Below, in pieces: positions 8,543-14,466 of a DNA stretch of 14,466 nucleotides. Below the pieces are notes generated by a model, which did not search any database, was not told where the DNA came from, and worked only from the letters and a program-made list of their open reading frames with translations. Position 1 is the first letter of the stretch. Each line of letters begins with the position of its first letter. The translations under genes and the position numbers were made by a program. The stretch comes from Candidatus Omnitrophota bacterium (lineage in GTDB: Bacteria; Omnitrophota; Gorgyraeia; Gorgyraeales; Gorgyraeaceae), in NCBI GenBank assembly GCA_018901615.1, contig JAHIEN010000080.1, positions 1-14,466 on the forward strand, in the 5' to 3' direction.

Positions 8543-9316
8543 ATGGATTGGGGAATGAAAAACAGGATTTCCAGGATAATAAAACCTGAGGCGGGCAGGG
8601 CTGTTATGCTCGCGGTGGATCACGGTTATTTTTTAGGGCCTACAAGCGGGCTGGAGGATCCGGGCAAGACTATAAAGCCCCTTTTACCTTACGCTGATTC
8701 GCTTATGGTCACCAGAGGCGTATTGCGTAATTCTGTTGACCCTCAGGAAAATATTCCTATAGTCCTCAGGGTGTCTGGCGGTAATAGCATAGTAGGCGAA
8801 GACCTTTCAAAAGAGGCCATTACTGTTTCAATACAGGACGCCATCCGGCTTAACGTAAGCGCGGTCGCATTGTCCATATACGTCGGTTCTAAATATGAAC
8901 ACCAGACCTTAAAAAACCTTGCGACCCTTGTGAGCGAATGCGAGGGTTATGGTATTCCGGTCCTGGCTGTTACCGCGGTGGGCAGAGAAATGGTAAGGGA
9001 CGCAAAATATTTGAGTCTTGCCTGCAGGATAGCCGCTGAACTTGGCGCGCATATAGTAAAGACATATTATTGTGAGGATTTTGAGAAGATAGTCAAGACA
9101 TGCCCTGTACCTATTGTCATAGCAGGAGGCAAGAAGATCCCGGAAAAGGACGCCCTTAAACTTGCCTATGATGCGGTAAATGAAGGCGCTGTAGGAGTTG
9201 ATATGGGCCGTAATATATTCCAGTCAAAAGACCCTGTAGGCATGATAAAGGCCGTAAGGGACATTGTGCATAAAAACGTATCGCCCGAAAAGGCCTATGG
9301 CGCTCTAAAGCTTTAA
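8543..9316 (+). CDS. LsrF-type class I aldolase/thiolase (DeoC/FbaB fold)
   Basis: A 257-residue Schiff-base enzyme, recognisably collinear with E. coli LsrF (3-hydroxy-2,4-pentanedione-5-phosphate thiolase of autoinducer-2 breakdown) from its DWGMKNRISRI start. Shared blocks include LAVDHGYFLGPTSGLE (23-38), YEHQTLKN, GREMVRD, HIVKTYY (170-176) and PIVIAGGKK (190-198). Lys173 corresponds to the Schiff-base lysine of LsrF (Lys203, recalled). The product GVDMGRNIFQS segment (218-228) forms a phosphate site. It lacks the roughly 30-residue N-terminal extension of the E. coli protein. A strong GAGGAGG site lies 5 nt before the ATG. No lsrK, lsrG or lsr transporter genes are visible, so an AI-2 role is unsupported. 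A related phosphosugar aldolase or an archaeal-type ADTH synthase activity are alternatives. Confidence 0.88.
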   Translation: MDWGMKNRISRIIKPEAGRAVMLAVDHGYFLGPTSGLEDPGKTIKPLLPYADSLMVTRGVLRNSVDPQENIPIVLRVSGGNSIVGEDLSKEAITVSIQDAIRLNVSAVALSIYVGSKYEHQTLKNLATLVSECEGYGIPVLAVTAVGREMVRDAKYLSLACRIAAELGAHIVKTYYCEDFEKIVKTCPVPIVIAGGKKIPEKDALKLAYDAVNEGAVGVDMGRNIFQSKDPVGMIKAVRDIVHKNVSPEKAYGALKL

Positions 9317-9323
9317 CGCCATA
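9296..9323 (+). other. Stem-loop around the stop codon of the LsrF-like gene
   Basis: TATGGCG (9296-9302) pairs perfectly with CGCCATA (9317-9323). The 14-nt loop contains the palindrome TAAAGCTTTA and the stop codon. No T-run follows, so it is not a standard intrinsic terminator; it might protect the 3' end of the mRNA or be chance. Confidence 0.35.
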
Positions 9324-9341
9324 ACTGGGGACGTCTCACTG

Positions 9342-9350
9342 TGCTATAAC
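9342..9350 (+). promoter_or_regulatory. Possible extended -10 promoter for the methyltransferase
   Basis: TGC-TATAAC reads as an extended -10 element. No good -35 hexamer is present 16-18 nt upstream. A start near 9357 would leave a leader of about 58 nt before ATG 9415. Weak call. Confidence 0.25.
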
Positions 9351-9414
9351 ATCCTTAGGGGCAATGAGTTGCAGTTGTAATGATTCCAGCGATTATATCT
9401 ATCTTAGGGGTAAA

Positions 9415-10014
9415 ATGATTAAAGAAATTAAAGATAGGTTCAAGAAATTTATTTTTCAAGGTAAAGTATTGAAAGAAATAGACAGATTAGAAGGACATTT
9501 TGGGTTAAATGAAGGCCATCTAGTTTTTAATATTGCAAAATCTCTAAAAGATAATTCAGTGATAGTTGAAATCGGTGCTTTTAAGGGAAAATCAACTTGT
9601 TTTATAGCTGAAGGGCTTAGGGCTAAGAATTGCAATTTTTATACCATAGATACTTGGTTTAACGATGGGGGGGTGGCAGAAGGAAGGCAAGATGTTTTTA
9701 GCGATTTTTTGAAAAATATAGGGCCTTATAAAGATAAAATAGTACCCTTGCGAGGTTTTTCTTACGAGGTGCGAAAAACTTGGCAAGAAGATAGAAAAAT
9801 TGATTTTCTGTGGATTGATGGTAACCACTCATATAAAGATGTTACGCAAGATATCAAAGATTGGCTTCCTTTAGTAAAAAAGAACGGTTTTGTATGTTTT
9901 CACGATTATAGAGATGAGCCTGATGTAAAAAAAGCGGTAGATGAGCTAATAGCAAATAGAACAATAAGGTTTATAAAAACAGAAGGCTGTATTTATATGG
10001 CAAAACGCAATTAA
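9415..10014 (+). CDS. SAM-dependent methyltransferase (Methyltransf_24-like), AT-rich
   Basis: A 199-residue class I methyltransferase. Motif I is VEIGAFKGKS (51-60), the second acidic strand is FYTIDTW (75-81), and the family signature FLWIDGNHSYKDVTQDI is at 131-147, followed by GFVCFHDY. Relatives often sit in polysaccharide or antibiotic gene clusters and methylate sugars; the acceptor here is unknown. I chose ATG 9415 because AGGGG ends 4 nt before it. An in-frame ATG at 9364 has AGGGG only 2 nt away and would add 17 low-conservation residues. The gene is about 33% G+C by hand count against roughly 48-55% in sampled neighbouring lines, and its protein is Lys-rich, which suggests transfer from another source. 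A G7 run lies at 9667-9673. It has no functional link to the flanking genes. Confidence 0.85.
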   Translation: MIKEIKDRFKKFIFQGKVLKEIDRLEGHFGLNEGHLVFNIAKSLKDNSVIVEIGAFKGKSTCFIAEGLRAKNCNFYTIDTWFNDGGVAEGRQDVFSDFLKNIGPYKDKIVPLRGFSYEVRKTWQEDRKIDFLWIDGNHSYKDVTQDIKDWLPLVKKNGFVCFHDYRDEPDVKKAVDELIANRTIRFIKTEGCIYMAKRN

Positions 10015-10039
10015 ATGGGTTTCCGCGGCTATTTTTGGC

Positions 10040-10067
10040 TTGACACTGTTTTATTTTATGGTATAAT
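10040..10067 (+). promoter_or_regulatory. Sigma-70 promoter of rplM-rpsI
   Basis: TTGACA (10040-10045) and TATAAT (10062-10067) are both perfect consensus hexamers with a 16-nt spacer. The -10 is also extended (TGG immediately before TATAAT). The expected transcript start near 10074 gives a leader of only about 20 nt, too short for an L13-type autoregulatory leader RNA. Confidence 0.9.
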
Positions 10068-10092
10068 TTTACCTTCACGAAAAAGGCCTATT

Positions 10093-10530
10093 ATGACCAC
10101 TATTTTTGCTACAAAAAAAGACATACAAAGGAAATATTACCTTCTGGACGCGGACGGAAAGATTCTGGGCAGGCTTGCTACGCAGGTAGCATTGCTTTTA
10201 AGCGGTAAGCGTAAGGTCAACTACACCAGTAATCTTGATAACGGAGATTTTGTGGTGATCGTGAACGCGGAAAAGATAAAGACGACGGGACTTAAGCTAA
10301 AACAGAAGATATATAAGAATTATTCAGGGTTTCCAAGCGGGCAGAAGATCAAGACCCTTGAGACAATGCTGAAGAAAAAACCCACAGAGGTTATTCGCCA
10401 TGCTGTAAAAGGTATGCTCCCAAAGAACAAGCTGGGGTCAAGGATGATAACAAGATTGAAAGTTTACGCCGGGCCAGGGCATCCTCATCAAGCTCAAAAC
10501 CCTGAAAAGATAGAAGTAAGTGAGGGCTAA
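10093..10530 (+). CDS. rplM: 50S ribosomal protein L13
   Basis: Large-subunit protein that is among the first to bind 23S rRNA during 50S assembly. The 145-residue product has the full family length (about 142). Visible landmarks are YYLLDADGKILGRLAT (15-30), SGKRKVNYT (37-45), GDFVVIVNAEKI (51-62), the KNYSGFPSG block (75-83), and VKGMLPKNKLG (105-115) near the C-terminus. The frame is open from 10015, but the segment before 10093 contains the promoter, so ATG 10093 is the start; AAGG lies about 6 nt upstream. It is followed directly by rpsI with no spacer, the near-universal bacterial pairing, and both are driven by the consensus promoter at 10040. Confidence 0.97.
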   Translation: MTTIFATKKDIQRKYYLLDADGKILGRLATQVALLLSGKRKVNYTSNLDNGDFVVIVNAEKIKTTGLKLKQKIYKNYSGFPSGQKIKTLETMLKKKPTEVIRHAVKGMLPKNKLGSRMITRLKVYAGPGHPHQAQNPEKIEVSEG

Positions 10531-10935
10531 ATGGTAAAGCAAAACCAAGAGAACGTAATATGGGCGACAGGGAGGCGCAAAAAGTCTATAGCGCGTGTCC
10601 GTCTTATGGCGGGAAATGGCGAGATACAGGTCAACAAAAAGCCTCTCGACGAATACTTTGACAGGCCTACGCTCAGGTTGATAGTAAGACAGCCTATAAA
10701 GGATACTACTATCGGCGGCAAGTATAATATAATAGCCAATGTAAAAGGCGGCGGCAAGTCAGGGCAGGCCGGGGCATTGAGGCATGGCATATCAAGGGCC
10801 CTGGCACTTGTTGACCCTGAGACAAAGGTTTTATTAAGGAGAAAAGGGTTTTTGACCAGGGATCCTCGGGGCAAAGAACGGAAAAAGTATGGACAGAAAG
10901 GCGCCCGAAAAAGATTCCAGTGGACAAAACGTTAA
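10531..10935 (+). CDS. rpsI: 30S ribosomal protein S9
   Basis: Small-subunit protein whose basic C-terminal tail reaches the P-site tRNA. The 134-residue product begins its core with WATGRRKKSIARVRL (11-25). It has the Gly-rich block NVKGGGKSGQAGALRHGISRAL (69-90) and ends in the hallmark tail RKRFQWTKR, the terminal Arg being the residue that contacts tRNA. The ATG directly abuts the rplM stop codon, and GTGAGGG just upstream within rplM serves as ribosome site, so translation is coupled to L13. An intrinsic terminator follows 34 nt after the stop. Confidence 0.98.
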   Translation: MVKQNQENVIWATGRRKKSIARVRLMAGNGEIQVNKKPLDEYFDRPTLRLIVRQPIKDTTIGGKYNIIANVKGGGKSGQAGALRHGISRALALVDPETKVLLRRKGFLTRDPRGKERKKYGQKGARKRFQWTKR

Positions 10936-10969
10936 AAGCTTAGAAACGCAATTAAATACAGAATCATCG

Positions 10970-11027
10970 ACGCCTATCCTGTTAATTTCCGACGAGAAAT
11001 AGATTGACAGAGTAGGCGTTTTTATTT
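10970..11027 (+). terminator. Intrinsic terminator after rpsI
   Basis: ACGCCTATCCTGT (10970-10982) pairs with ACAGAGTAGGCGT (11007-11019): 13 positions with one T-G wobble and one C-A mismatch. The loop holds a smaller hairpin (ATTTC/GAAAT). A T-rich tract (TTTTTATTTATT) starts within the last stem base. It ends the rplM-rpsI transcript and overlaps the argC promoter. Confidence 0.78.
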
Positions 11028-11032
11028 ATTAT
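11004..11032 (+). promoter_or_regulatory. Sigma-70 promoter of the arg operon
   Basis: TTGACA (11004-11009), 17-nt spacer, then TATTAT (11027-11032), one base from consensus. A start near 11039 gives a leader of about 22 nt, which leaves no room for a T-box or attenuator. The -35 and spacer coincide with the right arm and T-tract of the terminator. Confidence 0.75.
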
Positions 11033-11060
11033 ATTACCATTAACTACGACGGAGGATAAA

Positions 11061-12077
11061 ATGTTAAAGATCGGCATAATGGGGACAAGCGGTTACGCGG
11101 GCGAGGAACTGCTTAAAATTTTATTGAGGCACCCTGAGGCAAAGATAACTGCCGTTGCCGCAAAGATAGATACCGCGCATATTGGCAAGCTATATCCATG
11201 GTTGAATGGCATGCTTGACCTGGAATGCGGGGATATGAGCGCGGAAGAGGTATCTAAAAAATGCGACTGTGTTTTTCTCGCTCTGCCGCACAAGGTATCC
11301 ATGCAGTTTGTCCCGGTTTTATTAAAGGCAGGCAAAAAGGTAATAGACTTGAGCGCTGACTTTAGATTAAGGGATGCCGGCGTATATGAGAAGTGGTATG
11401 AGGTGAAACACGAGTGCCATGAATATATAAAAAAGGCGGTGTACGGCCTACCGGAACTTTACAGGACAGATATTAAAAAGACTGATCTGGTAGCGAATCC
11501 AGGGTGTTATCCGACGAGCGTGATCCTTGGGTGCGTCCCGTTATTAAAGAAAGGGTTTATAGAGACTGATTCCATAATATGCGATTCAAAGTCCGGCGTG
11601 AGCGGCGCGGGCAGGGTGCCGGCGCAGGCATTGATGTTTACCGAGATACAGAATAGCTTCAGGGCATACAAGGTAAACTCTCACAGGCATATGCCTGAGA
11701 TGGACCAGGAGCTGAGTGTCGCCTCCGGCGCCAGCGTCAGTGTAAATTTTACGCCTCATCTAGCGCCGATGGAAAGAGGCATCTTGAGTACCATTTATTT
11801 GAAGTTAAAGAAAAAACTTGATACAAAATCCGCGCTTCAGCTATATAAGGATTTTTACAAAAAAGAATATTTTGTCAGGGTCATGGATAAGGGGATTTTT
11901 CCTGACACCAAAAATGTGGCAAGGTCTAATTTCTGCGACATAGGGCTTCAGGTCTTTCCTGAAAAGTCGCTGGCCATTGTAATGACCGCTATCGACAATC
12001 TGGTAAAAGGGGCTAGCGGACAGGCAGTGCAGAACATGAATATCATGTACGGGTTTGAGGAGAAGGCTGGCTTATGA
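11061..12077 (+). CDS. argC: N-acetyl-gamma-glutamyl-phosphate reductase
   Basis: Third step of arginine synthesis: NADPH-dependent reduction of N-acetylglutamyl-5-phosphate to the semialdehyde. The 338-residue protein has the nucleotide loop GTSGYAGEEL (8-17), the catalytic Cys149 in ANPGCYPTS, the conserved DSKSGVSGAGR (175-185) and the active-site HRHMPEM (208-214), with length typical of the 340-residue class. GGAGGA ends 4 nt before the ATG. It is the first gene of the arginine operon and has its own promoter. Its stop overlaps the argJ start in ATGA. It shares an overall fold with asd at the other end of the window, but the two are not recent duplicates. Confidence 0.98.
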   Translation: MLKIGIMGTSGYAGEELLKILLRHPEAKITAVAAKIDTAHIGKLYPWLNGMLDLECGDMSAEEVSKKCDCVFLALPHKVSMQFVPVLLKAGKKVIDLSADFRLRDAGVYEKWYEVKHECHEYIKKAVYGLPELYRTDIKKTDLVANPGCYPTSVILGCVPLLKKGFIETDSIICDSKSGVSGAGRVPAQALMFTEIQNSFRAYKVNSHRHMPEMDQELSVASGASVSVNFTPHLAPMERGILSTIYLKLKKKLDTKSALQLYKDFYKKEYFVRVMDKGIFPDTKNVARSNFCDIGLQVFPEKSLAIVMTAIDNLVKGASGQAVQNMNIMYGFEEKAGL

Positions 12078-13276
12078 AAATTGTAAATGGCGGGGTGACT
12101 GCTGCCAAGGGTTTTAAAGCAGCCAGCGTAAGCTGCGGCATAAAGAAGAGCAAAAAAGACGACCTCGCGCTTTTATTTTCTGACGGGCCGTGCGCGTCTG
12201 CAGGGACTTTTACTATTAACAGGATAAGGTCTGGCTCAGTGGCCCTGAGCGAAGAGAGGATAAAAAAAGGAAACGCCCAGGCGATCATAGTGAATAGCGG
12301 CAATGCGAATTGTTGCAGCGGGAATAAAGAGCTCAAAAACGCCGCCAGCGTTACGGATCTAACCGCCAGAAGGCTTGGCCTGGACAATAGTAAGGTCTTG
12401 ATAGCGTCTACCGGAATAATAGGCAGGCCTTTGCCGGCAGGAAAAATACTTAAAGGCATAAATAGCCTGGTAAAAGGCTTAAAAGTAAATAATGGCTCGA
12501 AGTTTGCAAAGGCCATAATGACAACAGACACGGTCCATAAAGAAATAGCTGTAAGAATTACTATTGGGAACAAGAAAGTAATTATAGGCGGCGCGGTAAA
12601 AGGCTCTGGGATGATATGTCCCAATATGGCAACCATGCTGGCATTTTTTACAACAGATGCCCTGATAGAAAGGTCCGCGTTAAAAGCCGCTTTTAAAGAG
12701 GCTGTTCAATGCTCGTTTAACAGGATCACGGTTGACGGGGATATGAGCACGAATGACAGCGCTTTTATCCTGGCGAATGGCATGGCGCAGAATAGGGTCA
12801 TAAGGAAGGCTAGCGCTGATTATTTTAAATTTTTAGATGCGCTGAAGGCAGTGTCGATCGATCTGGCAAAAAAGATAGTATTGGACGGAGAAGGGGCGAC
12901 TAGATTTATTGAAGTAGCTGTAAAAGGCGCGGGCAATAAACAAGACGCTGAAAAGATCGCCAGGCATATCGCGGGATCCAGCCTTGTAAAGACCATGATT
13001 GCGGGAGGAGACCCTAACTGGGGCAGGGTAGCGGCGAGTATTGGTTCAAGCGGCGCCAGGATTGACGCGAAAAAGACAGACATCTATTTTGGGAAGACGC
13101 CGGTCATGAAAAACGGCTTTGCCGTAGAAGCGTCCAGAAAGATATTATTGGATATGTTCAGGGAAAAAGAGATCCATATAACAGTTGATTTAAATTCAGG
13201 CGCTGGATCTGAAAAGATATGGACCTGCGACCTGACAAAAAGATACATAGAGATCAACGCGGAATACGAGACATGA
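12074..13276 (+). CDS. argJ: Bifunctional ornithine acetyltransferase / N-acetylglutamate synthase
   Basis: Moves the acetyl group from N-acetylornithine to glutamate, giving ornithine and regenerating N-acetylglutamate, so the cycle needs no ArgE; some members also acetylate glutamate from acetyl-CoA. The 400-residue precursor is cleaved by itself between Ala186 and Thr187 in GSGMICPNMATMLAF, leaving Thr187 as nucleophile. The N-terminal VTAAKGFKAA, the NSGNANCCSG block (74-83), DGDMSTNDS and the GGDPNWGR segment are all normal. The C-terminus ends INAEYET as expected. The position before the Pro is Cys where most members have Ala (GMIAP). It has ATGA overlaps with argC and argB. Whether it is mono- or bifunctional cannot be decided from sequence. 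Confidence 0.97.
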   Translation: MKIVNGGVTAAKGFKAASVSCGIKKSKKDDLALLFSDGPCASAGTFTINRIRSGSVALSEERIKKGNAQAIIVNSGNANCCSGNKELKNAASVTDLTARRLGLDNSKVLIASTGIIGRPLPAGKILKGINSLVKGLKVNNGSKFAKAIMTTDTVHKEIAVRITIGNKKVIIGGAVKGSGMICPNMATMLAFFTTDALIERSALKAAFKEAVQCSFNRITVDGDMSTNDSAFILANGMAQNRVIRKASADYFKFLDALKAVSIDLAKKIVLDGEGATRFIEVAVKGAGNKQDAEKIARHIAGSSLVKTMIAGGDPNWGRVAASIGSSGARIDAKKTDIYFGKTPVMKNGFAVEASRKILLDMFREKEIHITVDLNSGAGSEKIWTCDLTKRYIEINAEYET

Positions 13277-14136
13277 TGGAAGATGCTATTAGAAAATCAG
13301 ATGTTTTGATCGAGGCCCTGCCGTATATAAAATTGTACAGCGGCAAGATATTCGTAATAAAATACGGCGGCAGCGCCCTTGTAAACCCTGATATAAAAAG
13401 AGAAGTATTGCAGGACATTGTGTTTATGAGCTATGTGGGCATCAGGCCTGTACTCATCCATGGGGGCGGTCCTTTTATAAACAATGAATTTAAAAAACTC
13501 GGGATGAAGATAGAGTTTAAGGATGGCCTGAGAGTCACTACCAGGGAGAGCATGGTGGTTGTGGACAGGGTCCTGGCGGAGATCAATAGAGGCATAGCGC
13601 GCGACATAAAAGACCTGGGCGGCAGGGCGGTAAGCCTTAATACAGAAAAAAAAGACGTGATATACGCAGGACCGCATAAAGACAAGACTAAGCTCGGCTT
13701 AGTGGGCCAGGTCGAGAGCATAAAGACTGACACTATTAGAAAGGCAGTCAGGCCAAGATCTGTGCCTATAATATCGCCTGTCGGCATTGGACAGGATAAT
13801 GCGCTCTACAATGTAAATGCCGATGACGTGAGTTCTGAGATAGCAGTCGCGCTTAAGGCTGCCAAACTCGTACTCTTAACAGACGTAAAAGGCATAATGA
13901 GAGACAAAAACAAAGAAGACACCCTGATAGCTACTTTGAGCATGAAAGAGACCCAGATGCTTATGGATAAAAATATAATACAGGGAGGCATGATACCAAA
14001 AGTGAAGGCCTGTATAAAGGCGCTGAATGGCGGGGTATCCAAGACCCACATTATAGACGGCAGGATCCCGCATAGTTTATTGCTGGAGATCTTTACTGAC
14101 AAAGGGATAGGCACTGAGATACTAAAGGCCAGGTAA
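13273..14136 (+). CDS. argB: Acetylglutamate kinase
   Basis: Phosphorylates N-acetylglutamate with ATP, normally the controlled step when ArgJ recycles acetyl groups. The 287-residue product has the amino-acid-kinase motifs KYGGSAL (30-36, Lys30), HGGGPFIN (63-70), NVNADD (180-185), LLTDVKGIM (201-209) and the C-terminal GGMIPKV with Lys243. The N-terminal helix leading into EALPYI (14-19) is the element found in hexameric, arginine-inhibited kinases and absent from the arginine-insensitive E. coli type, so feedback inhibition is likely. ATG 13273 overlaps the argJ stop (ATGA). The longer frame from 13219 would overlap argJ by 58 nt and is not supported. Confidence 0.97.
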   Translation: MMEDAIRKSDVLIEALPYIKLYSGKIFVIKYGGSALVNPDIKREVLQDIVFMSYVGIRPVLIHGGGPFINNEFKKLGMKIEFKDGLRVTTRESMVVVDRVLAEINRGIARDIKDLGGRAVSLNTEKKDVIYAGPHKDKTKLGLVGQVESIKTDTIRKAVRPRSVPIISPVGIGQDNALYNVNADDVSSEIAVALKAAKLVLLTDVKGIMRDKNKEDTLIATLSMKETQMLMDKNIIQGGMIPKVKACIKALNGGVSKTHIIDGRIPHSLLLEIFTDKGIGTEILKAR

Positions 14137-14139
14137 AAT

Positions 14140-14466
14140 ATGAATACAAGAGAGATAATCGCGCAGTATGAAAAATTCGTTATAAAGACCTATACAAGGA
14201 CGCCTGTTGTAATTGTAAAGGGCAAGGGGCTTAAGGTCTGGGACCTTGATGGGAATGAGTACCTGGATTTTTTCCCTGGCTGGGCAGTCAGCGGCCTGGG
14301 ACATTGCCACCCGATAGTGGTGAATGCGGTCCGCAATTATATTAAAAAGATCATCCATGTCCCTAATAATTATTACAACATGCTTCAGGGTAAACTTGCC
14401 CAGAAGATCGTTGAAAATTCCTTTGAAGGCAAGGCGTTTTTCTGCAACAGCGGAGCAGAGGCAAAC
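14140..14466 (+). CDS. argD: Acetylornithine aminotransferase, 3' end missing
   Basis: PLP-dependent conversion of N-acetylglutamate semialdehyde to N-acetylornithine. Only the first 109 residues are in the window. They read MNTREIIAQYEKF at the start, then WDLDGNEYLDFFPGWAV (34-50), GLGHCHPIVV (52-61) and FCNSGAEAN at the edge, the last being the phosphate-binding loop for PLP in class III aminotransferases. The fold family is certain. The substrate call rests on its place directly after argCJB, 3 nt from the argB stop. AGG lies 6 nt before the ATG. The frame is intact and runs off the window. Confidence 0.93.
   Translation, partial: MNTREIIAQYEKFVIKTYTRTPVVIVKGKGLKVWDLDGNEYLDFFPGWAVSGLGHCHPIVVNAVRNYIKKIIHVPNNYYNMLQGKLAQKIVENSFEGKAFFCNSGAEAN

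Noticed and set aside
10015..10092. Upstream extension of the L13 frame from ATG 10015
   Set aside because: The segment contains the consensus promoter and would add residues unrelated to L13.
10003..10957. 14-nt direct repeat AAACGCAATTAAAT at 10003-10016 and 10944-10957, flanking rplM-rpsI
   Set aside because: About 0.4 chance matches of this length are expected in a window this size, and no insertion-like structure accompanies it.
11030..11035. TATATT as the argC -10 box
   Set aside because: The spacing to TTGACA would be 20 nt; TATTAT at 11027 gives the favoured 17 nt.
13219..13272. Upstream extension of argB
   Set aside because: It lies within argJ; the ATGA junction at 13273 matches the argC-argJ junction.
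1..14466. tRNA genes, CRISPR arrays, riboswitches, transposase genes
   Set aside because: None seen on either strand; gaps between genes are short and explained by promoters, the terminator and the island edge.

Overview
The window is a dense bacterial chromosomal segment with every gene on the + strand. It holds twelve clear protein genes, two of them cut by the window edges (asd on the left, argD on the right). No tRNA, rRNA, CRISPR array or intact transposase gene was seen. Most of the DNA has moderate G+C (hand-counted samples about 48-55%). Arg is often AGG/AGA, Ile is often ATA, and genes are closely packed with ATGA-type or short overlaps. A PlsC-type lipid enzyme, a polytopic membrane enzyme and bacterial L13/S9 point to a bacterium. 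The style and gene order recall uncultivated PVC-type lineages such as Candidatus Omnitrophota, but that is an impression from memory and not a demonstrated assignment.

Region A (1-7200) reads as one transcription unit: asd (aspartate-semialdehyde dehydrogenase) - truA (tRNA pseudouridine synthase) - a membrane-anchored alpha/beta hydrolase - an 879-residue fusion of AMP-forming acyl ligase, acyl carrier protein and PlsC acyltransferase - a 665-residue membrane protein with a spermidine-synthase-like Rossmann domain between two blocks of membrane helices. The last three genes overlap by 14 and 8 nt, so they are probably translationally coupled. Together they look like a lipid acylation or remodelling module with an unassigned SAM-type enzyme. 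This is the most interesting part of the window.

Region B (7228-9316) is a three-gene cassette with strong ribosome binding sites: a small EutQ-type cupin, a zinc-dependent medium-chain dehydrogenase, and a close LsrF-type class I aldolase/thiolase that keeps the Schiff-base lysine. No other lsr gene is present, so the substrate is unknown; a small oxidative carbon-catabolic route is plausible.

Region C (9317-10039) is an AT-rich insert (about 33% G+C) carrying one SAM-dependent methyltransferase of the type often found in glycan clusters. A G7 run lies in its coding sequence and a palindromic GACGTC scar-like motif lies just upstream. It looks horizontally acquired.

Region D (10040-10935) starts with a textbook sigma-70 promoter (TTGACA, 16 nt, TGG-TATAAT) and encodes rplM-rpsI, ending in an intrinsic terminator. 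The argC promoter is embedded in that terminator. Region E (11004-14466) is the arginine operon argC-argJ-argB-argD. ArgJ recycles the acetyl group, and ArgB has the N-terminal helix typical of arginine-inhibited kinases, so flux is probably controlled by feedback on ArgB.
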